This document shows, one piece after another, positions 19,071 through 29,359 of a stretch of DNA of 64,000 nt. The DNA comes from Mermis nigrescens (lineage: Eukaryota > Nematoda > Enoplea > Mermithida > Mermithidae), in the NCBI GenBank assembly GCA_036768485.1, contig JAVLUZ010000272.1:1-64000 (forward strand). The letters run 5' to 3'. Made by a program: the position numbers and the translations under genes. Numbering within the stretch: the stretch's first letter is position 1; each line of letters begins with the position of its first letter. Under the pieces are notes generated by a model. That model had not been told where the DNA came from and did no database searches. It saw only the letters and a program-made list of their open reading frames with translations.

Positions 19071-19575
19071 CAAAGTCGTCATATTTTGCCTTCCGTGAGT
19101 CATAAACAAGTGCACGCAGGAAAATTGATGCCAATTCCATTGCACTCCTACTGTCTCGCGGTAAAAATAGGAATGTGTCATCGTTCGAAGCAAATGATGC
19201 TGACGCACAATGCGTCACACCAACACCTGGGCGTGGGGGGGGTTTGGGGGTATGCACCCCCAGAAACCAAAATACCCCCCAGAAATCAAAATACCCCCCC
19301 CAGAATTCAATTTTTGAAAATTTTTTTCGTTTTTTTCGCAATTTTTTGATGCCAATGGATAGTGCTTGATGAGAAACGTCGAAAAATGGTGTTTTTATCG
19401 CCACACCACCATTTTTAAGGCCATTTTTTTTGACCTTCAAAAAAATCTTGCACCCCAGAATTTTCTTGCTGCCCACGTATGGTCACACCGTTTGCAGTAC
19501 ACAGTTCATCTATGCGGCGCTTTTCCTCCTCGTCAAAAGAATAACTCCCACGAAATAACTGCGTGGAACATGTTA
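19071..19575 (-). pseudogene. Candidate HECT-gene exon split by an F1 MITE
   Basis: Acceptor CAGGTCAG at the right and a GTACAT donor at the left bound about 240 bp of coding sequence once 19214-19481 (MITE plus one duplication) is set aside. The frame reads through without a stop: FDEEEKRRIDELC on the right side of the MITE, then FLFLPRDSRSAMELASIF on the left. The MITE plus duplication is 268 bp, not a multiple of three, and brings a stop codon, so the exon is broken unless the insert is spliced out. Its place between the two HECT lobes suggests the same gene, but its sequence alone is not diagnostic. Confidence 0.5.
19222..19481. mobile_element. F1 MITE in an exon, perfect 8-bp target duplication
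   Basis: Runs from AACACCTGGGCGTGGGG to CTGCCCACGTATG, 260 bp, flanked on both sides by GTCACACC. It is a full-length example of the family: C/G-run ends, GATGCCAATGGATAGTGC core, and AT-rich middle. Confidence 0.92.
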
Positions 19576-19581
19576 CTGACC

Positions 19582-20090
19582 TGATGCTTTAATTATTCAA
19601 TTATATGAGATAATACATTATCCTCTAATGGGGGGAGATAAAAGCCTTGAGTTGAAATTTTCAACAAAAAACCTATGTAATTGTTTCAATCTTCGCTCAG
19701 AAGTTAGTCACTGAATTACGTGAAACGAAGTTCAATAAAAGTCTTATTTTATCTTTAAAGAAATTGATCCCAATTTTATAAAAGAACAAATATTGCATAG
19801 GTTGCATCATCCGATAAAACAGTTTAATTTGATTACTTTCACGATTTTTCTTCGTTTTTTCAGGCGCCAGGGCTTCCTGACATCAGTAGCAAAGAAATTT
19901 AGGGATTATGTGCATATGCATGATACTAATTAAAAATATAACTGCTTTAAATTGTAAGATCCTAAAGATTATGCCAGTAAAGAATTCGAATAATCAGAAT
20001 TAAAGCGAAGCTTTTCAAAAAAACAGAACAAATCAGTAAAGGCACCATTTCCCGTCCTTTAAAAATGAATCACCAGGAACGTAACGTTCC
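19582..20090. other. Intronic AT-rich sequence
   Basis: No open frames of note. A near-palindrome CAGGAACGTAACGTTCCTG sits at its right edge next to an F1 remnant. Confidence 0.45.
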
Positions 20091-20315
20091 TGGTGGGCAG
20101 CACCAATATTCTGGGGGTGAGCAAGATTTTTCACGGGTAAAAAATAGTAGTGTCGAAAAAACACCATTTTTCGACGTTTCTCATCTAGCACTGACCATTG
20201 GCATCAAAACATTTCGAAAAGAACAGAAAATATTTTAAAAATTGAGTTCTGGGGGTATGTTGCTTTCTGGGGGGATATTGGGCCTTTTAAGGGGTGCATA
20301 GCACCCCCACGTCTG
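20091..20315. mobile_element. F1 MITE, degraded
   Basis: Begins GGTGGGCAGCACCAATATTC and ends CACCCCCACGTCTGGGT, with the central ACCATTTTTCGACGTTTCTC. End bases have drifted and no target duplication is visible. Confidence 0.65.
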
Positions 20316-20324
20316 GGTAAAAGG

Positions 20325-20725
20325 TCAGGGTTAGAAGGATAGATATTTCAAAATTTCGCTAATCCAAAACAGTAATTCTAACCTAAGTATACGATTTTTT
20401 TGTTTAAACGACGAAAATGGTCAAAACAGCCTATAAAACGTCCTATTGTAGCAATTTTGCATTTTCAGTCCATTTGTACATTATATCACTTTTATCACTA
20501 TAAAATACAAAAATTGATCCATTGTTGGCGCTTTTAGGATAAGAAAGTACATAGAAATAATGATCCAGCGCGAAGTGCACGAAAAATTTGACCTTTTTAC
20601 TGCTTTTGAACTCAAAAATGATGCAAAAAACGTTGCGTCAGCTCAAAATCGCCGGACAGTACCTGTCAGGCTGGCCCTTCAGGGGGTGATATTTCATCAC
20701 CCTCCAAGTGCATATATGGTTTTCT
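20325..20725. repeat. Dispersed repeat, second copy at 32540-32935
   Basis: Shares AGCCTATAAAA, CTCAAAATCGCCGG, CAGTACCTGTC and CTGGCCCTTCA with 32540-32935 in the same order. Both lie near a GGTCAGGGT phrase and end in a G-run/C-run tail. Probably a non-autonomous element; the ends are not defined. Confidence 0.55.
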
Positions 20726-20785
20726 AGTATGTATACGTTAAATGCAGATTTTTAGGAAAATATTGATATATGTATAAGAATGAAT

Positions 20786-21042
20786 TCAGTAGACAGGCAC
20801 TTTTTGATATATTTGCCGGTCTCTTGGAACATCGGGTATGTCGTCACACGTTAACAGATGCGCAGAATCGTCAAATGACTTTCCGCACAATAAACTTTTG
20901 AAAAATGGAGAAAGGCCCCCAAGAACCCAACTTTGTCCATCACTCAACAAGATTAGATGCGCGAACATCTTGACTAATGTTTCGTAGATATGGTGGTGCC
21001 TCAGGTACAAATTGCATTTCGGGATACGATGATCGGGACTAC
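20786..21042 (-). CDS. HECT ligase exon (N-lobe)
   Basis: Starts in phase 1 after a strong acceptor (CTTGTTTCAG), fitting the phase-1 end of the exon at 23412. It encodes YETLVKMFAHLIL, GLSPFFKSLLCGKS and LTCDDIPDVPRDRQI, the pattern of the HECT N-lobe of G2E3-like proteins (Tyr..Gly-Lys-Met, Leu-x4-Phe-x2-Leu-Leu). The 3' limit is uncertain: the open frame runs to a TGA/TAA region at 20786, and no canonical donor is obvious before it. Confidence 0.55.
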
Positions 21043-21409
21043 CTGAAACAAGATTAACGTTCACAATAAATTCAACTATAATCACAAAATACGCATATGA
21101 CGACTATGATTGTGTGATTCATGGTACAGTAGTTTTAGATCCATATAAGAGTAGGGTAAACATAAAAAATAAGAAAATATGCACCTAGAGAAAATAAAGC
21201 GGTATGGTAAAGTTATGCATAGATGTGTGAATAAAAATAAATGAATAAAACTAAAGAAATTGATTTTTAGTTGCAAAGCTGCCATTTTTCGACGATTTCC
21301 AACAATATCTACCTCAAGGTATTCACAAATACCGAAAACAACAAAAATCGTGACTATTTGATTTTATCTAAGGTATATACATATTTTAGGCTCTCCTCAA
21401 TAACCTACA

Positions 21410-21510
21410 CGGGCATAGGGGTGTGACGATTTAACTTTTTTTTCAAAAACTTGGGTACGGGTCCAAAATTTTAGGTAACCTCGGATTCGGGTCCAAAACT
21501 TCCAGAAAGT
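21410..21510. repeat. Fragment with GGGTCC subterminal repeats
   Basis: GGGTACGGGTCCAAAATTTT and CGGATTCGGGTCC resemble the GGGTCC-rich ends of the hAT element at 37642-43918. Probably a solo end fragment of a related hAT element. Confidence 0.4.
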
Positions 21511-22119
21511 AGAAGATTAGCAAAACAAAGGTTAAATTTGTCGCAAACCCCAAAAAATTCGGTTTTTGTGCTTTCAAGCTATGGGGTTGGATGGATGCGG
21601 GAAATTATTTTTTTGGCACAAAATTGGTAAAACATCAATTTTTAGTGTTTCTGACAATACAATCTCTTTCTAGACCGTAAAAACGTAAAAAGTTTGAAAA
21701 ATTAGCGTGTACAAATCTCCCACTTAAAATGTGCAGATGTGAAATAATACAATTCACTTAATGATGAACTGGCTGCAGATTCTTACAGACTGCTGCTACT
21801 GCATGTACATGTACAGTATAGAAGTTATGAAAGTCAGCCAAATATTTTATAAATTGCGTTTTTAGCAGCAGATGATAGATATCAAAAACTTGTATTCGCG
21901 TCTCAGACCATCCTCCTTCTTTCTAGAACAAAAAAACGTAAGAATTTTGATCAACTCTAATATAATGGCTAACAAATTAGTATGCATAGGGCTTGAAGCG
22001 CTGAAAACTTGACAATTGAGCAAATATTTAGCTAAAATGCTTAAAACAGCGCACTGTGTGCAGTCTTTTTTTAAATCGGCAATATCAGGTAATCTCAGCT
22101 TTCTTGCAGGGGTCAGTAG

Positions 22120-22324
22120 CACATCTGGGCGTGGGCGGTTTTGGGGTATGCACCCCCCCCCGAGAAACCAAAATGCCCCCAGAATTCAATTTTGAAGAAT
22201 TTTTCTTGTTTTCTTTCGCAATTTTTTGATGCCAATGGATAGTGCTCGATGAGAAACGTTGAAAAATGGTGTTTTTCGCCATACCACCATTTTTAAGGCC
22301 AATTTTTTATCTTTGAAAAATATG
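22120..22324. mobile_element. F1 MITE with internal deletion, perfect 8-bp duplication
   Basis: Starts CACATCTGGGCGTGGGCGG and ends GAAAAATATG; flanked by GTCAGTAG on both sides. About 40 bp before the right terminus are missing, yet the last TATG is kept. Confidence 0.88.
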
Positions 22325-22499
22325 GTCAGTAGCCATTCCATGGGGTTAAATCCCCAAGAACACATACGACTGATACTAACCTTCAAAAATAGCATCAACT
22401 CCTTGATCCTGAACGTATCCAGTCTCAAAAACGGTTTGAACCATGGACATATATTCGTTCACTAAACCTGGCCCCAAGCCAAGCTCTCCAGAAAACTTT

Positions 22500-23330
22500 A
22501 CATTAAGACGTTGATACAACATGTCTGAGAGTCAGTAGTTAAATATGTAGGCAAATGTATGTACAAAGGTTGTCCTAAAAGTTCGTTTTAGCTGACAACT
22601 TTTTCTATCACAGTTATCAACACGCGGTTTTTCGCCCCAAACAAAATGTAAATGATATACTTCTTGAAAGAAAAAGGTGAATAATTTAGGTGAGAGAATC
22701 CAACGTTGTAAAGCACTTTTTAAAATGTTTTTTGCTCATGAAACGCGCACTTGTTATAAAGTAATTTTTTGTAAAAATCAGCAAACATTGAGTTTTATGG
22801 AAAAATATTTCACTAAAAAGAGAAAATTAATCAGAATGGGATTTCTGGTAGTGCATCAATGAGTGTCACAAACTGTCTTTGTTTTAAAGAAATTTTGAGA
22901 TCAAATGCTAAGCAGTGCCTAAGCCGCAACAACATAAAAGTTGTTTTTCTTACCCAAACAAAAGTATATTTTAAAAAATTTTTCTAGAAAAGACGGAAAA
23001 AGATGGAAAATAATGGTGACTTTAGTAATGTAAAGCATAAGTTGCGTCAACATATACAAAGAAACCACATGTTGATGTCTATTACACATTAAGTTATTAG
23101 AGAGCTAAAACGAACTTTTGGGACGAGCCCCATATGTACATTTTTAAATCCGAATTTGTTATTAAAAGGATTAAACTGTAATAGTTTTCTATTGAATTAT
23201 TACATATACATAATTATAGCATTAGGTGTGTAAGTGCACAATCTGAGAATAAATACTGTCGACAAAAGTATGAGTATGAAATATAGCATGAACATGTATA
23301 CATATATAATCTCTAAAAATAATAGTTTTT
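22500..23330. other. Intronic sequence, no gene seen
   Basis: AT-rich. TGTCCTAAAAGTTCGTTTTAG near 22571 (less its final G) and an inverted counterpart near 23106-23132 (CTAAAACGAACTTTTGGGA) could be the ends of a ~560-bp MITE. No coding content. Confidence 0.4.
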
Positions 23331-23411
23331 TAGTACTGCTTTCTGCTGAACTGAAGGGAGAGTTAAGTAATAAAAAATATTAATGCAAAATTGCATTTTG
23401 CTCAGCAATAC

Positions 23412-23623
23412 CGTCGCTTTTTAAGCCTTTGTAAATTGTTAACAATTGCATTTGTATCAGTTCTGTGTCTGACAGTGACATTCGATCAATCCGGATGACA
23501 AACGGAAATCCGTCATGTGGTGACTTCAGTTTTGAAATATGGTCCGCAATATCGCAGTCACCAGTTTCCCGATGAAAATTGCTGATCGTAGGTTCTTCAA
23601 CTGTATCTTCTGAACATTGCAGA
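23412..23623 (-). CDS. HECT ligase exon (start of HECT region)
   Basis: Acceptor AGCAATTCAG; end at a GTATTG donor in phase 1, which fits the next exon at 21042. It encodes an acidic linker (SEDTVEEPTISNFHRETG), then DGFPFVIRIDRMSLSDTEL, in the place of the first strand of a HECT domain (x-Val-x-Arg). If the donor is not used, the frame ends 23 bp later at a TAA, so it could instead be a last exon. An F2 MITE lies directly upstream. Confidence 0.55.
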
Positions 23624-23633
23624 CTGAATTGCT

Positions 23634-23802
23634 CAAGCACGTAGCTGTGGGGGTAATGGGGAGGTCCGGACCCCCAAAACCCCCCAAAATTCAGGAAAAA
23701 CCGAAAAAATGGACTTTTTAAACGTTATTTTGTGCTATTTTTGGCTTAACCCCCCAAAATTGCTGTTGGTCCCCCCAAATAGGAGGGCCAGCTACGCGCC
23801 TG
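23634..23802. mobile_element. F2 MITE copy next to a splice acceptor
   Basis: Starts CAAGCACGTAGCTGTGGG and ends GCCAGCTACGCGCCTG (TIR consensus CAGGCACGTAGCT). Flanks GAATTGCT and GACATGCC agree at 5 of 8 positions. The left edge is only 11 bp from the exon at 23623. Confidence 0.8.
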
Positions 23803-23854
23803 GACATGCCTACATCAATTTCTCACATACAAACATACATGGACGGGATCTAAT

Positions 23855-24361
23855 CATACGTGGGCGTAAGGGATGAGGTTTGGGGGTATGAACCCAAAAA
23901 AACGATACCCCCTTCCCCTCCAGAAACCAAAATACGCACCAGAATACAATTTTTGAATTTTCTTTTGTTTTTTTCGCAATTTTTCGATGCCAATGGATAC
24001 TGCTCAATGAGAAACGTTGAAAAATACCACAATAGGTGAAAAAATTTCTGGGGGGGGTTAAAAATTTGTCAACCGTCAAAAAACTGGTCTTAAAAGTTGT
24101 GTATGGTAAAAAAAACCCAATTTTTCGACGTTTCTCATCGAGCACTATTCAATGACATAAAAAAATCGCTAAAAAGCAAAAAAATTCAAAATATTGAATT
24201 CTGGGGGGTATTTTGATTTCTGTGGGGTATTCAACTTCTGGGGGTGCATACCCCCAAACTTCCCACGCACAGTGTGTGCATACCACCTCTTTTTAGGCCA
24301 TTTTTTGGCGTTTGGAAAAAGTTGCACCCACTCCCCTTACATTTTGATGCTGCCCACCTAT
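23855..24361. mobile_element. F1 MITE with a second F1 nested in it
   Basis: The outer copy runs from CATACGTGGGCG to CTGCCCACCTATG, with flanks GATCTAAT and AATCTATT (6 of 8). Inside it, 24031-24278 is another F1 (AATAGGTGAAAAAATTTC to GCACAGTGTGTG) with its own duplication AATACCAC / CATACCAC (7 of 8). The nesting shows at least two waves of activity of the family. Confidence 0.85.
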
Positions 24362-25080
24362 GAATCTATTTCTTGAAGATTTAAATAATTTTTAGGATCA
24401 AAGAAACCATTAAATTGATGGTATGGGAAAACACCTTATTATATTTCTTATTGAGGTTTATCTCTATTTGCATCAAAAATTAAAAGAAACCAAAATGTGT
24501 AAAATTAAAGTGTGGGGTCTTTTGGATTCTGGGGTCCAGATCCCACATCCGAAGGGCGCAATAAGGAACAGATGCGTATTTTGTATGATTTTATCCGTTT
24601 TTCACCATGATTTTTCAAAATTTAGATAGTCCTCAAGACCATACATGGACATGTGAAACAAACACCCGAAAATTTTGACAAAATTCTGACATCACGTCGG
24701 ACTTTGATGTTAAATATTATTTAGTGAAATTTCGAAAAGATACTAACATACGATTTCAACTCAATTTTCAGAAATTGCTTAAGGACTGTGAAAACTTTAA
24801 ACGATTCTCAAGTACCTAATTAAAGTGATTTTGACAATTAAACAAGATTTTAAGGACTGTTTTTAACAGCTTTGAGTAAAATTTACGTGCTGCCTCGATA
24901 CAAAAATCAGAGTATGCCACTATCAATGTGATGCACATACATATATGTACAACTAAATAAAACCCTGTTTTCAATCGAATGCTATAATTTCTTGTTCAAG
25001 CTTGCATTTTTTAGGAAAAGCATTATGCGATTTTAAACCTTGAAATCTGAGCAAAATATTCAGATGCTAAAGTAGACACA
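24362..25080. other. Intronic sequence
   Basis: A G-rich fragment near 24510-24560 (GGGGTCTTTTGGATTCTGGGG) looks like a piece of an F1-related element. The rest is AT-rich with no recognised feature. Confidence 0.4.
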
Positions 25081-25100
25081 ATTTTAATTCAGAATTTTAC

Positions 25101-25245
25101 GCCTGGTTGCAATGAAGTTTCCTGCTTCTTCAACGCTTCCATTCTACAGATCCAGCGCGTAATTAATGTCATGCTCAGAAACTGTAGGGAATGCTCCTGT
25201 AAGCGAGGCCATTGAGCCTTGGCAGACGCGGTCAGGTTCAGTTGT
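25101..25245 (-). pseudogene. CUE/UBA-like exon with in-frame TAG
   Basis: Starts after acceptor AATCTTTAG and ends at donor GTAAAA. One frame reads SLTGAFPTVSEHDINYALDL, a TAG at 25144-25146, then NGSVEEAGNFIATRRK. The spacing of Phe-Pro, Ile..Ala-Leu and Gly-x-Val-x-x-Ala matches a ubiquitin-binding CUE/UBA helix bundle, a sensible partner for a HECT ligase. The stop interrupts it. A second frame is open throughout but shows no domain pattern. Either the gene is dead, the base is an error, or the match is fortuitous. Confidence 0.5.
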
Positions 25246-25319
25246 CTAAAGATTAGAAGGCGCAAAAAAGCATGGGGCATACACTTCAGAGGCATTGCAG
25301 ATGAGCAGAAAATAGTAAA

Positions 25320-26230
25320 AAAAGGACCTTAATACATATTGCTAAGTTTCCTAATTTACATAATGCCCATGAATTCATATATTCTGAATAACAATAGTAG
25401 AACCTAGAATTCATTTATGAATTTTATTTAAAATGCTTTAAAGTAACAAACAGCGCTTATGCGCACGTTTAATCCTTGAGTCTCTTGAAAAAATGCTTAT
25501 GCACCATTTCTCTGTTCTGAAATACATCAGAAATTAGGTATACTAACAGAAACCGTACAGGAAAAAAGAAGCCGATAATAAGGTCTAAATCAATGCGAAC
25601 CTCAGAAACACTATCATTGATGTTGACATCATCATAATCGACTCGAGACCTCTTGCGTTTTTTAGAATGAATTTCATAAATTGGTTTATACTAAAAACAG
25701 AACTTATGTCCTACGACGTATGCTTCAGTCAAAAAAGCACTTTGTTAAAAGTGCAATTATGGACAACAGCTAAAAAATCATGGTCATATAGTAAACTTTA
25801 TTTGTGGCATTTTCACAAACTCCTTCTTAGCAAATTGGAATCACATGTTTGTCATTAATCAAGATATGAAAACAGACACGTTCAAACAAAAAGTCAGCAA
25901 AACAATAGAATAAATAATGCATTTTAGATAGGAATCATCAGGAATATAAAAATATTGAATTTTCTTTAAGATTTAACAAAGTTAATGAAGAGACGAGCAG
26001 GGCAGCGTAATACAAAGCTGAGAAAACCATATTAGAATTCAGCGACTCACCACTTTTTTAAGAGAAAATATTTATCTGCAATTCTGATTCAATTTAACAA
26101 TTTAATTAAAATAAATAACTTGGTTTTGTGTTGCATTATTTGATGAAAAACATTTTCTAATAATCCCACCACTTTCCCCTAATTTTCCTGGGCCTTAACG
26201 CCAGAAACTTGCCCATGTCTGATAAGGTAA
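25320..26230. other. Intronic sequence, no gene seen
   Basis: AT-rich. A 63-codon open frame at 25667-25858 has no supporting signal. Confidence 0.45.
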
Positions 26231-26251
26231 TTACCGACTAAATGTATGCAT

Positions 26252-26534
26252 ACAGGGGCATACACAGGATTTTTGTGATGGAGGGTGGCGCGGTTCAAAA
26301 TTGGTGACCCTATTTTATGGGAAATGTTTGAGGGGCTTGAAATGGAGTACATTTTCTGACATTTCCAAACATACTCTATTTGTTGAGCTCATAAAATCCA
26401 AACTTTTTGAAAAAAATTAAGCTATAAAAATGATGTTTTTTGGCCGCATTAATATGAAGTAATTTTGCATATGCTATCTTACCTTTTCAAAATAATTTTG
26501 GGCTGAGGTGGCACCCCAGTCTGCGTACGCCCGT
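26252..26534. mobile_element. hAT-like MITE (F5), perfect 8-bp duplication
   Basis: Ends ACAGGGGCATACACAGG and CTGCGTACGCCCGT form an imperfect TIR. GTATGCAT flanks both sides exactly. 283 bp, non-coding. It lies in an intron of the HECT gene. Confidence 0.85.
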
Positions 26535-26739
26535 GTATGCATATATGAGTCAAAAAGACCTAAATCAGCAGAGCTTTACTCCAAATCAATGTTAGTATTC
26601 CTAGCTCCTCAATTTTGTTTTATTTTTTAAATCTAATTTTCACAACTTTTATCTATTTTGTAAAAGAGCTGTTGAATCAAAGTCGATGAGAATTGCATAC
26701 ACAGGGAATAAAAAGAGTATGCACAATACAAATGCTTAC

Positions 26740-26924
26740 TCTCGAGTTGTAATAATAAAGCAAAGACCCCTTAAAGTACTGGCTTCCTTTATTTCTGGAC
26801 TGGACAATGTTTGCAGTAGTCTCTGCTCCTCCTCATTGTCCATATTGGCCGTCAGTCGAGGTTCGAATACAGCCTTGCAAATGTCCAACAGCTTTTCAAC
26901 TGTCATTGCTCCTTCTACTGTAAT
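26740..26924 (-). CDS. Candidate HECT-gene exon, unknown domain
   Basis: Acceptor GGTTACTCAG and a strong donor GTAAGC enclose an open frame in phase 0 with MTVEKLLDICKAVFEP and LLQTLSSPEIKEASTLR. The composition is protein-like, with helices predicted by the Leu/Glu spacing. I do not recognise the domain. Membership in the HECT gene rests on strand and position only. Confidence 0.5.
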
Positions 26925-27372
26925 CTGAGTAACCAAAGTAATAATAACTAGAAAAATACTAATCGATTCCAAAGTCAGACATGCACAAAACATTACAAAT
27001 AAACATGTGATTTGTTATAACATGTCAATTATCACGTCAGCCGCTAATTGGCTGACAATAATGTTTGGCATTCCTAGTATAATCATATGTATGTCTGCTA
27101 ATTGCATAATAAGCGAAGCAATGGCTGAGCCATGATTGAAAGCGACTCATAATATTTAATTTAAGAATACCAGTTGCTTCAGATCATCTCCTACATATGC
27201 GGAACGGCTATTTTCAGATGGATAACAAGCCCGGACTGTATAGGTCTGTAACAAAAACAATAATGTATATAGGTAATGTAGTACCTTGAAAGAAGGACAT
27301 TTCCAAAGACATATATGTACATGTTTCACGATGTCTTATCCAATGACTTCAATATTATATTTTAAATCGCAC

Positions 27373-27754
27373 CATACATGGGCATGGTGAGGGGTGAGAG
27401 AAGGTATTACTCTCCCTGAGCTCTTTAAAGCTGATAGCTGCAGAGCCATTTTGGCCGAAAAAGCATTGCTATATTGCCTGTTTTGGGTTCAAAAAATTAG
27501 CTTACCGCGTGAGTTAAGAAATGCTATATGGTTATTTTTTATGGGTTTCAAAAAGGATGGATACATAGCCAATTTTTCCGTCATCAGATATGTTTTAATA
27601 GCTATTTTTAGCCCGAAAACTATAAAAAAAATGCTAAAAAACGATAAAGCAATAACGTATTTCCGCTGTAGAATCGTTTTTTTACAAGCCAATTAGCTAT
27701 CTACAGGTTTTTGATTTTCACCCCTCCCTGGGACTTTAACCCTGCACACCTATG
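27373..27754. mobile_element. F1-related long MITE
   Basis: Ends CATACATGGGCATGG and GCACACCTATG match F1 termini. Flanks AATCGCAC and CATTGCAC agree at 6 of 8 positions. The interior (382 bp in total) is different from the short F1 copies, so it could be closer to a longer progenitor. Confidence 0.65.
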
Positions 27755-27799
27755 CATTGCACCTCATTATTTTTTGTTCAAGGAAAGTATGCAATTTTT

Positions 27800-27978
27800 A
27801 TGCTACTTGATTTTACAGCAGGGGTGGCAAGCGACCGAATTCTGGGGGTCCAATGGGACCAAATTGCCAAAAATAAGCCTACAAGTTCAATTCTGGGGTC
27901 TATTGATTTATGGGAGGGTCTGCCAAATTCTAGGGGTCCAGTCCAGCCAGACCCCCCCCAATGCACATGTGTGGTGAT
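27800..27978. repeat. G/C-run repeat related to F1
   Basis: Contains TTCTGGGGGTCCAATGGGAC, TTCTAGGGGTCCAGTCC and the F1-like end AATGCACATGTGTGG. Limits uncertain. Confidence 0.5.
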
Positions 27979-27989
27979 GAATAGTATCC

Positions 27990-28237
27990 AACTTTCTATT
28001 TATTACTATGTTAGCTTTCAAATGATTGGATAAGCGCCCTGCTCCTGATCTGGCGCCGCCATGAGCTGGTGAACGGAACAAATTCCAGTTTTGTTGTCTT
28101 AGTTCCCTAGCAGCAGATGAGACGTCATTCATACTAATTTCTTCAAAATTAAATCGAATTTCTGGCGCTGTTGGTTCCTGACGCCTAGAATCCACACTCA
28201 CAGGAAAATTCTGTGAGTCACTTGGTATAACTTGACG
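27990..28237 (-). CDS. Candidate HECT-gene exon, N-terminal linker
   Basis: Acceptor ATATTTATAG, phase 0. The frame encodes a polar, low-complexity linker: DSRRQEPTAPEIRFNFEEIS, then ARELRQQNWNLFRSPAHGG. The donor is uncertain (GTAATA after about 27990 is possible). Likely a disordered part between the N-terminal Zn exon and later domains. Confidence 0.45.
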
Positions 28238-28299
28238 CTATAAATATATTTTAGCATAGCAAATCAACTGACGACAAAAAATAAACCTTTGTATTGTTG

Positions 28300-29210
28300 A
28301 AAGAAAAATATATTTCAAACCACACATGCACACTGGGGCGTATGGGGGTATACCCCTATCACAACTTTTGGAAGATTTACACCTCTCTGACGGTTTGGGG
28401 ATTGCCAAATCGATAAAAAAGTGTTAAATGACGTCTAATAGTATAGTTTCGGGTACATATACTAATTTTACGAGCAGTATATTGTCCAATAAATTCATCC
28501 AATTTTCATCCATTATTTTGTATATTTTTGATGTTGCAGGTCATTTACTCGCCCTTACATTATTGTTTTCCTACAAATTTAACCATATATATTATTGAAT
28601 AATGAAATAAAACGAATTAAGTATTGAAAATTGAGAAAATTTGGCATTAGATAGGAAATCCGACTTATCCCCTCCCAGAAGTTTTGACCTTATGCTTGTA
28701 TGTTTTAAACATTACAACAACATGTAAAACAGGGACATCTGTACGTTCTATACGCATACAAAGTTATGTTTGGCGCATTTTGTTCATCCCGTCTGCTATT
28801 TTTACGACATAAAGAGAGACTACATGATAGCTTGTATATGTGCACACACACTGCAGAGCATAGGAATTTCGAGGTGGTGGTATGGTAAGACCAAAATTTT
28901 TTCAAAATTGCTTTTTTACACTCAAAATTGACAGTGCACATCAAAATCACCGGCTTTTGACTTTCTGACGGCGCTTTCTTTCTAAATGAAAAAATCTAAA
29001 ATGCTTCTTGGGGACAAATGACTAAATGCTATGTCTAACCGAAAAGTAAGGGACAGGCTCCGTAAACAAGAGTACCAACTCAATGAACTAGTTCAACCTG
29101 CATAGTTAAGCCAATTTTTAAAACAAATACAAGATTTTTATTTAAAGAATTTCCAGTTTAATCACAAATTATAAAGCATCTATAAAAATTAATATAATAA
29201 AGCCTTTTAA
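28300..29210. other. Non-coding
   Basis: A short G/C-run patch near 28335-28400 (GGGGCGTATGGGGGTATACCCC, split by one base) resembles an F1-type hairpin end. No coding feature seen. Confidence 0.4.
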
Positions 29211-29211
29211 C

Positions 29212-29353
29212 AGCTTAAACTTGCATGGGAAACCACATTGTGCGAACATCTTCTGCAAGAATTTTGGTAATCCGCTCATATAAACCCAGTGCAACCAGCG
29301 CAAAGATTGCATTGACCACGCAATAGACCATCAGCATCCCGAAATTCACTCAT
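29212..29353 (-). pseudogene. Putative first exon, Cys/His zinc-binding, with in-frame TGA
   Basis: ATG at 29353 opens MSEFRDADGLLRGQCNLC, followed by AGCTGF, a TGA at 29276-29278, then CRRCSHNVVSH. The pattern Cys-x2-Cys-x2-Cys ... Cys-x2-Cys-x-His-x4-His is that of the small zinc-binding N-terminus common in invertebrate HECT/G2E3-like proteins. The TGA between the two halves makes it non-functional as it stands. A weak GTTTAA could be the donor. Confidence 0.45.
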
Positions 29354-29359
29354 TATAGC

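Noticed and set aside
18946..19476. A 176-codon minus-strand frame
   Set aside because: It is a chimera of F1 MITE sequence, a real exon and the (GT)n tract; only the exon part is likely coding.
21862..22122. 86-codon minus-strand open frame beside an F1 copy
   Set aside because: No recognisable pattern and no clear splice sites; insufficient support as a HECT-gene exon.
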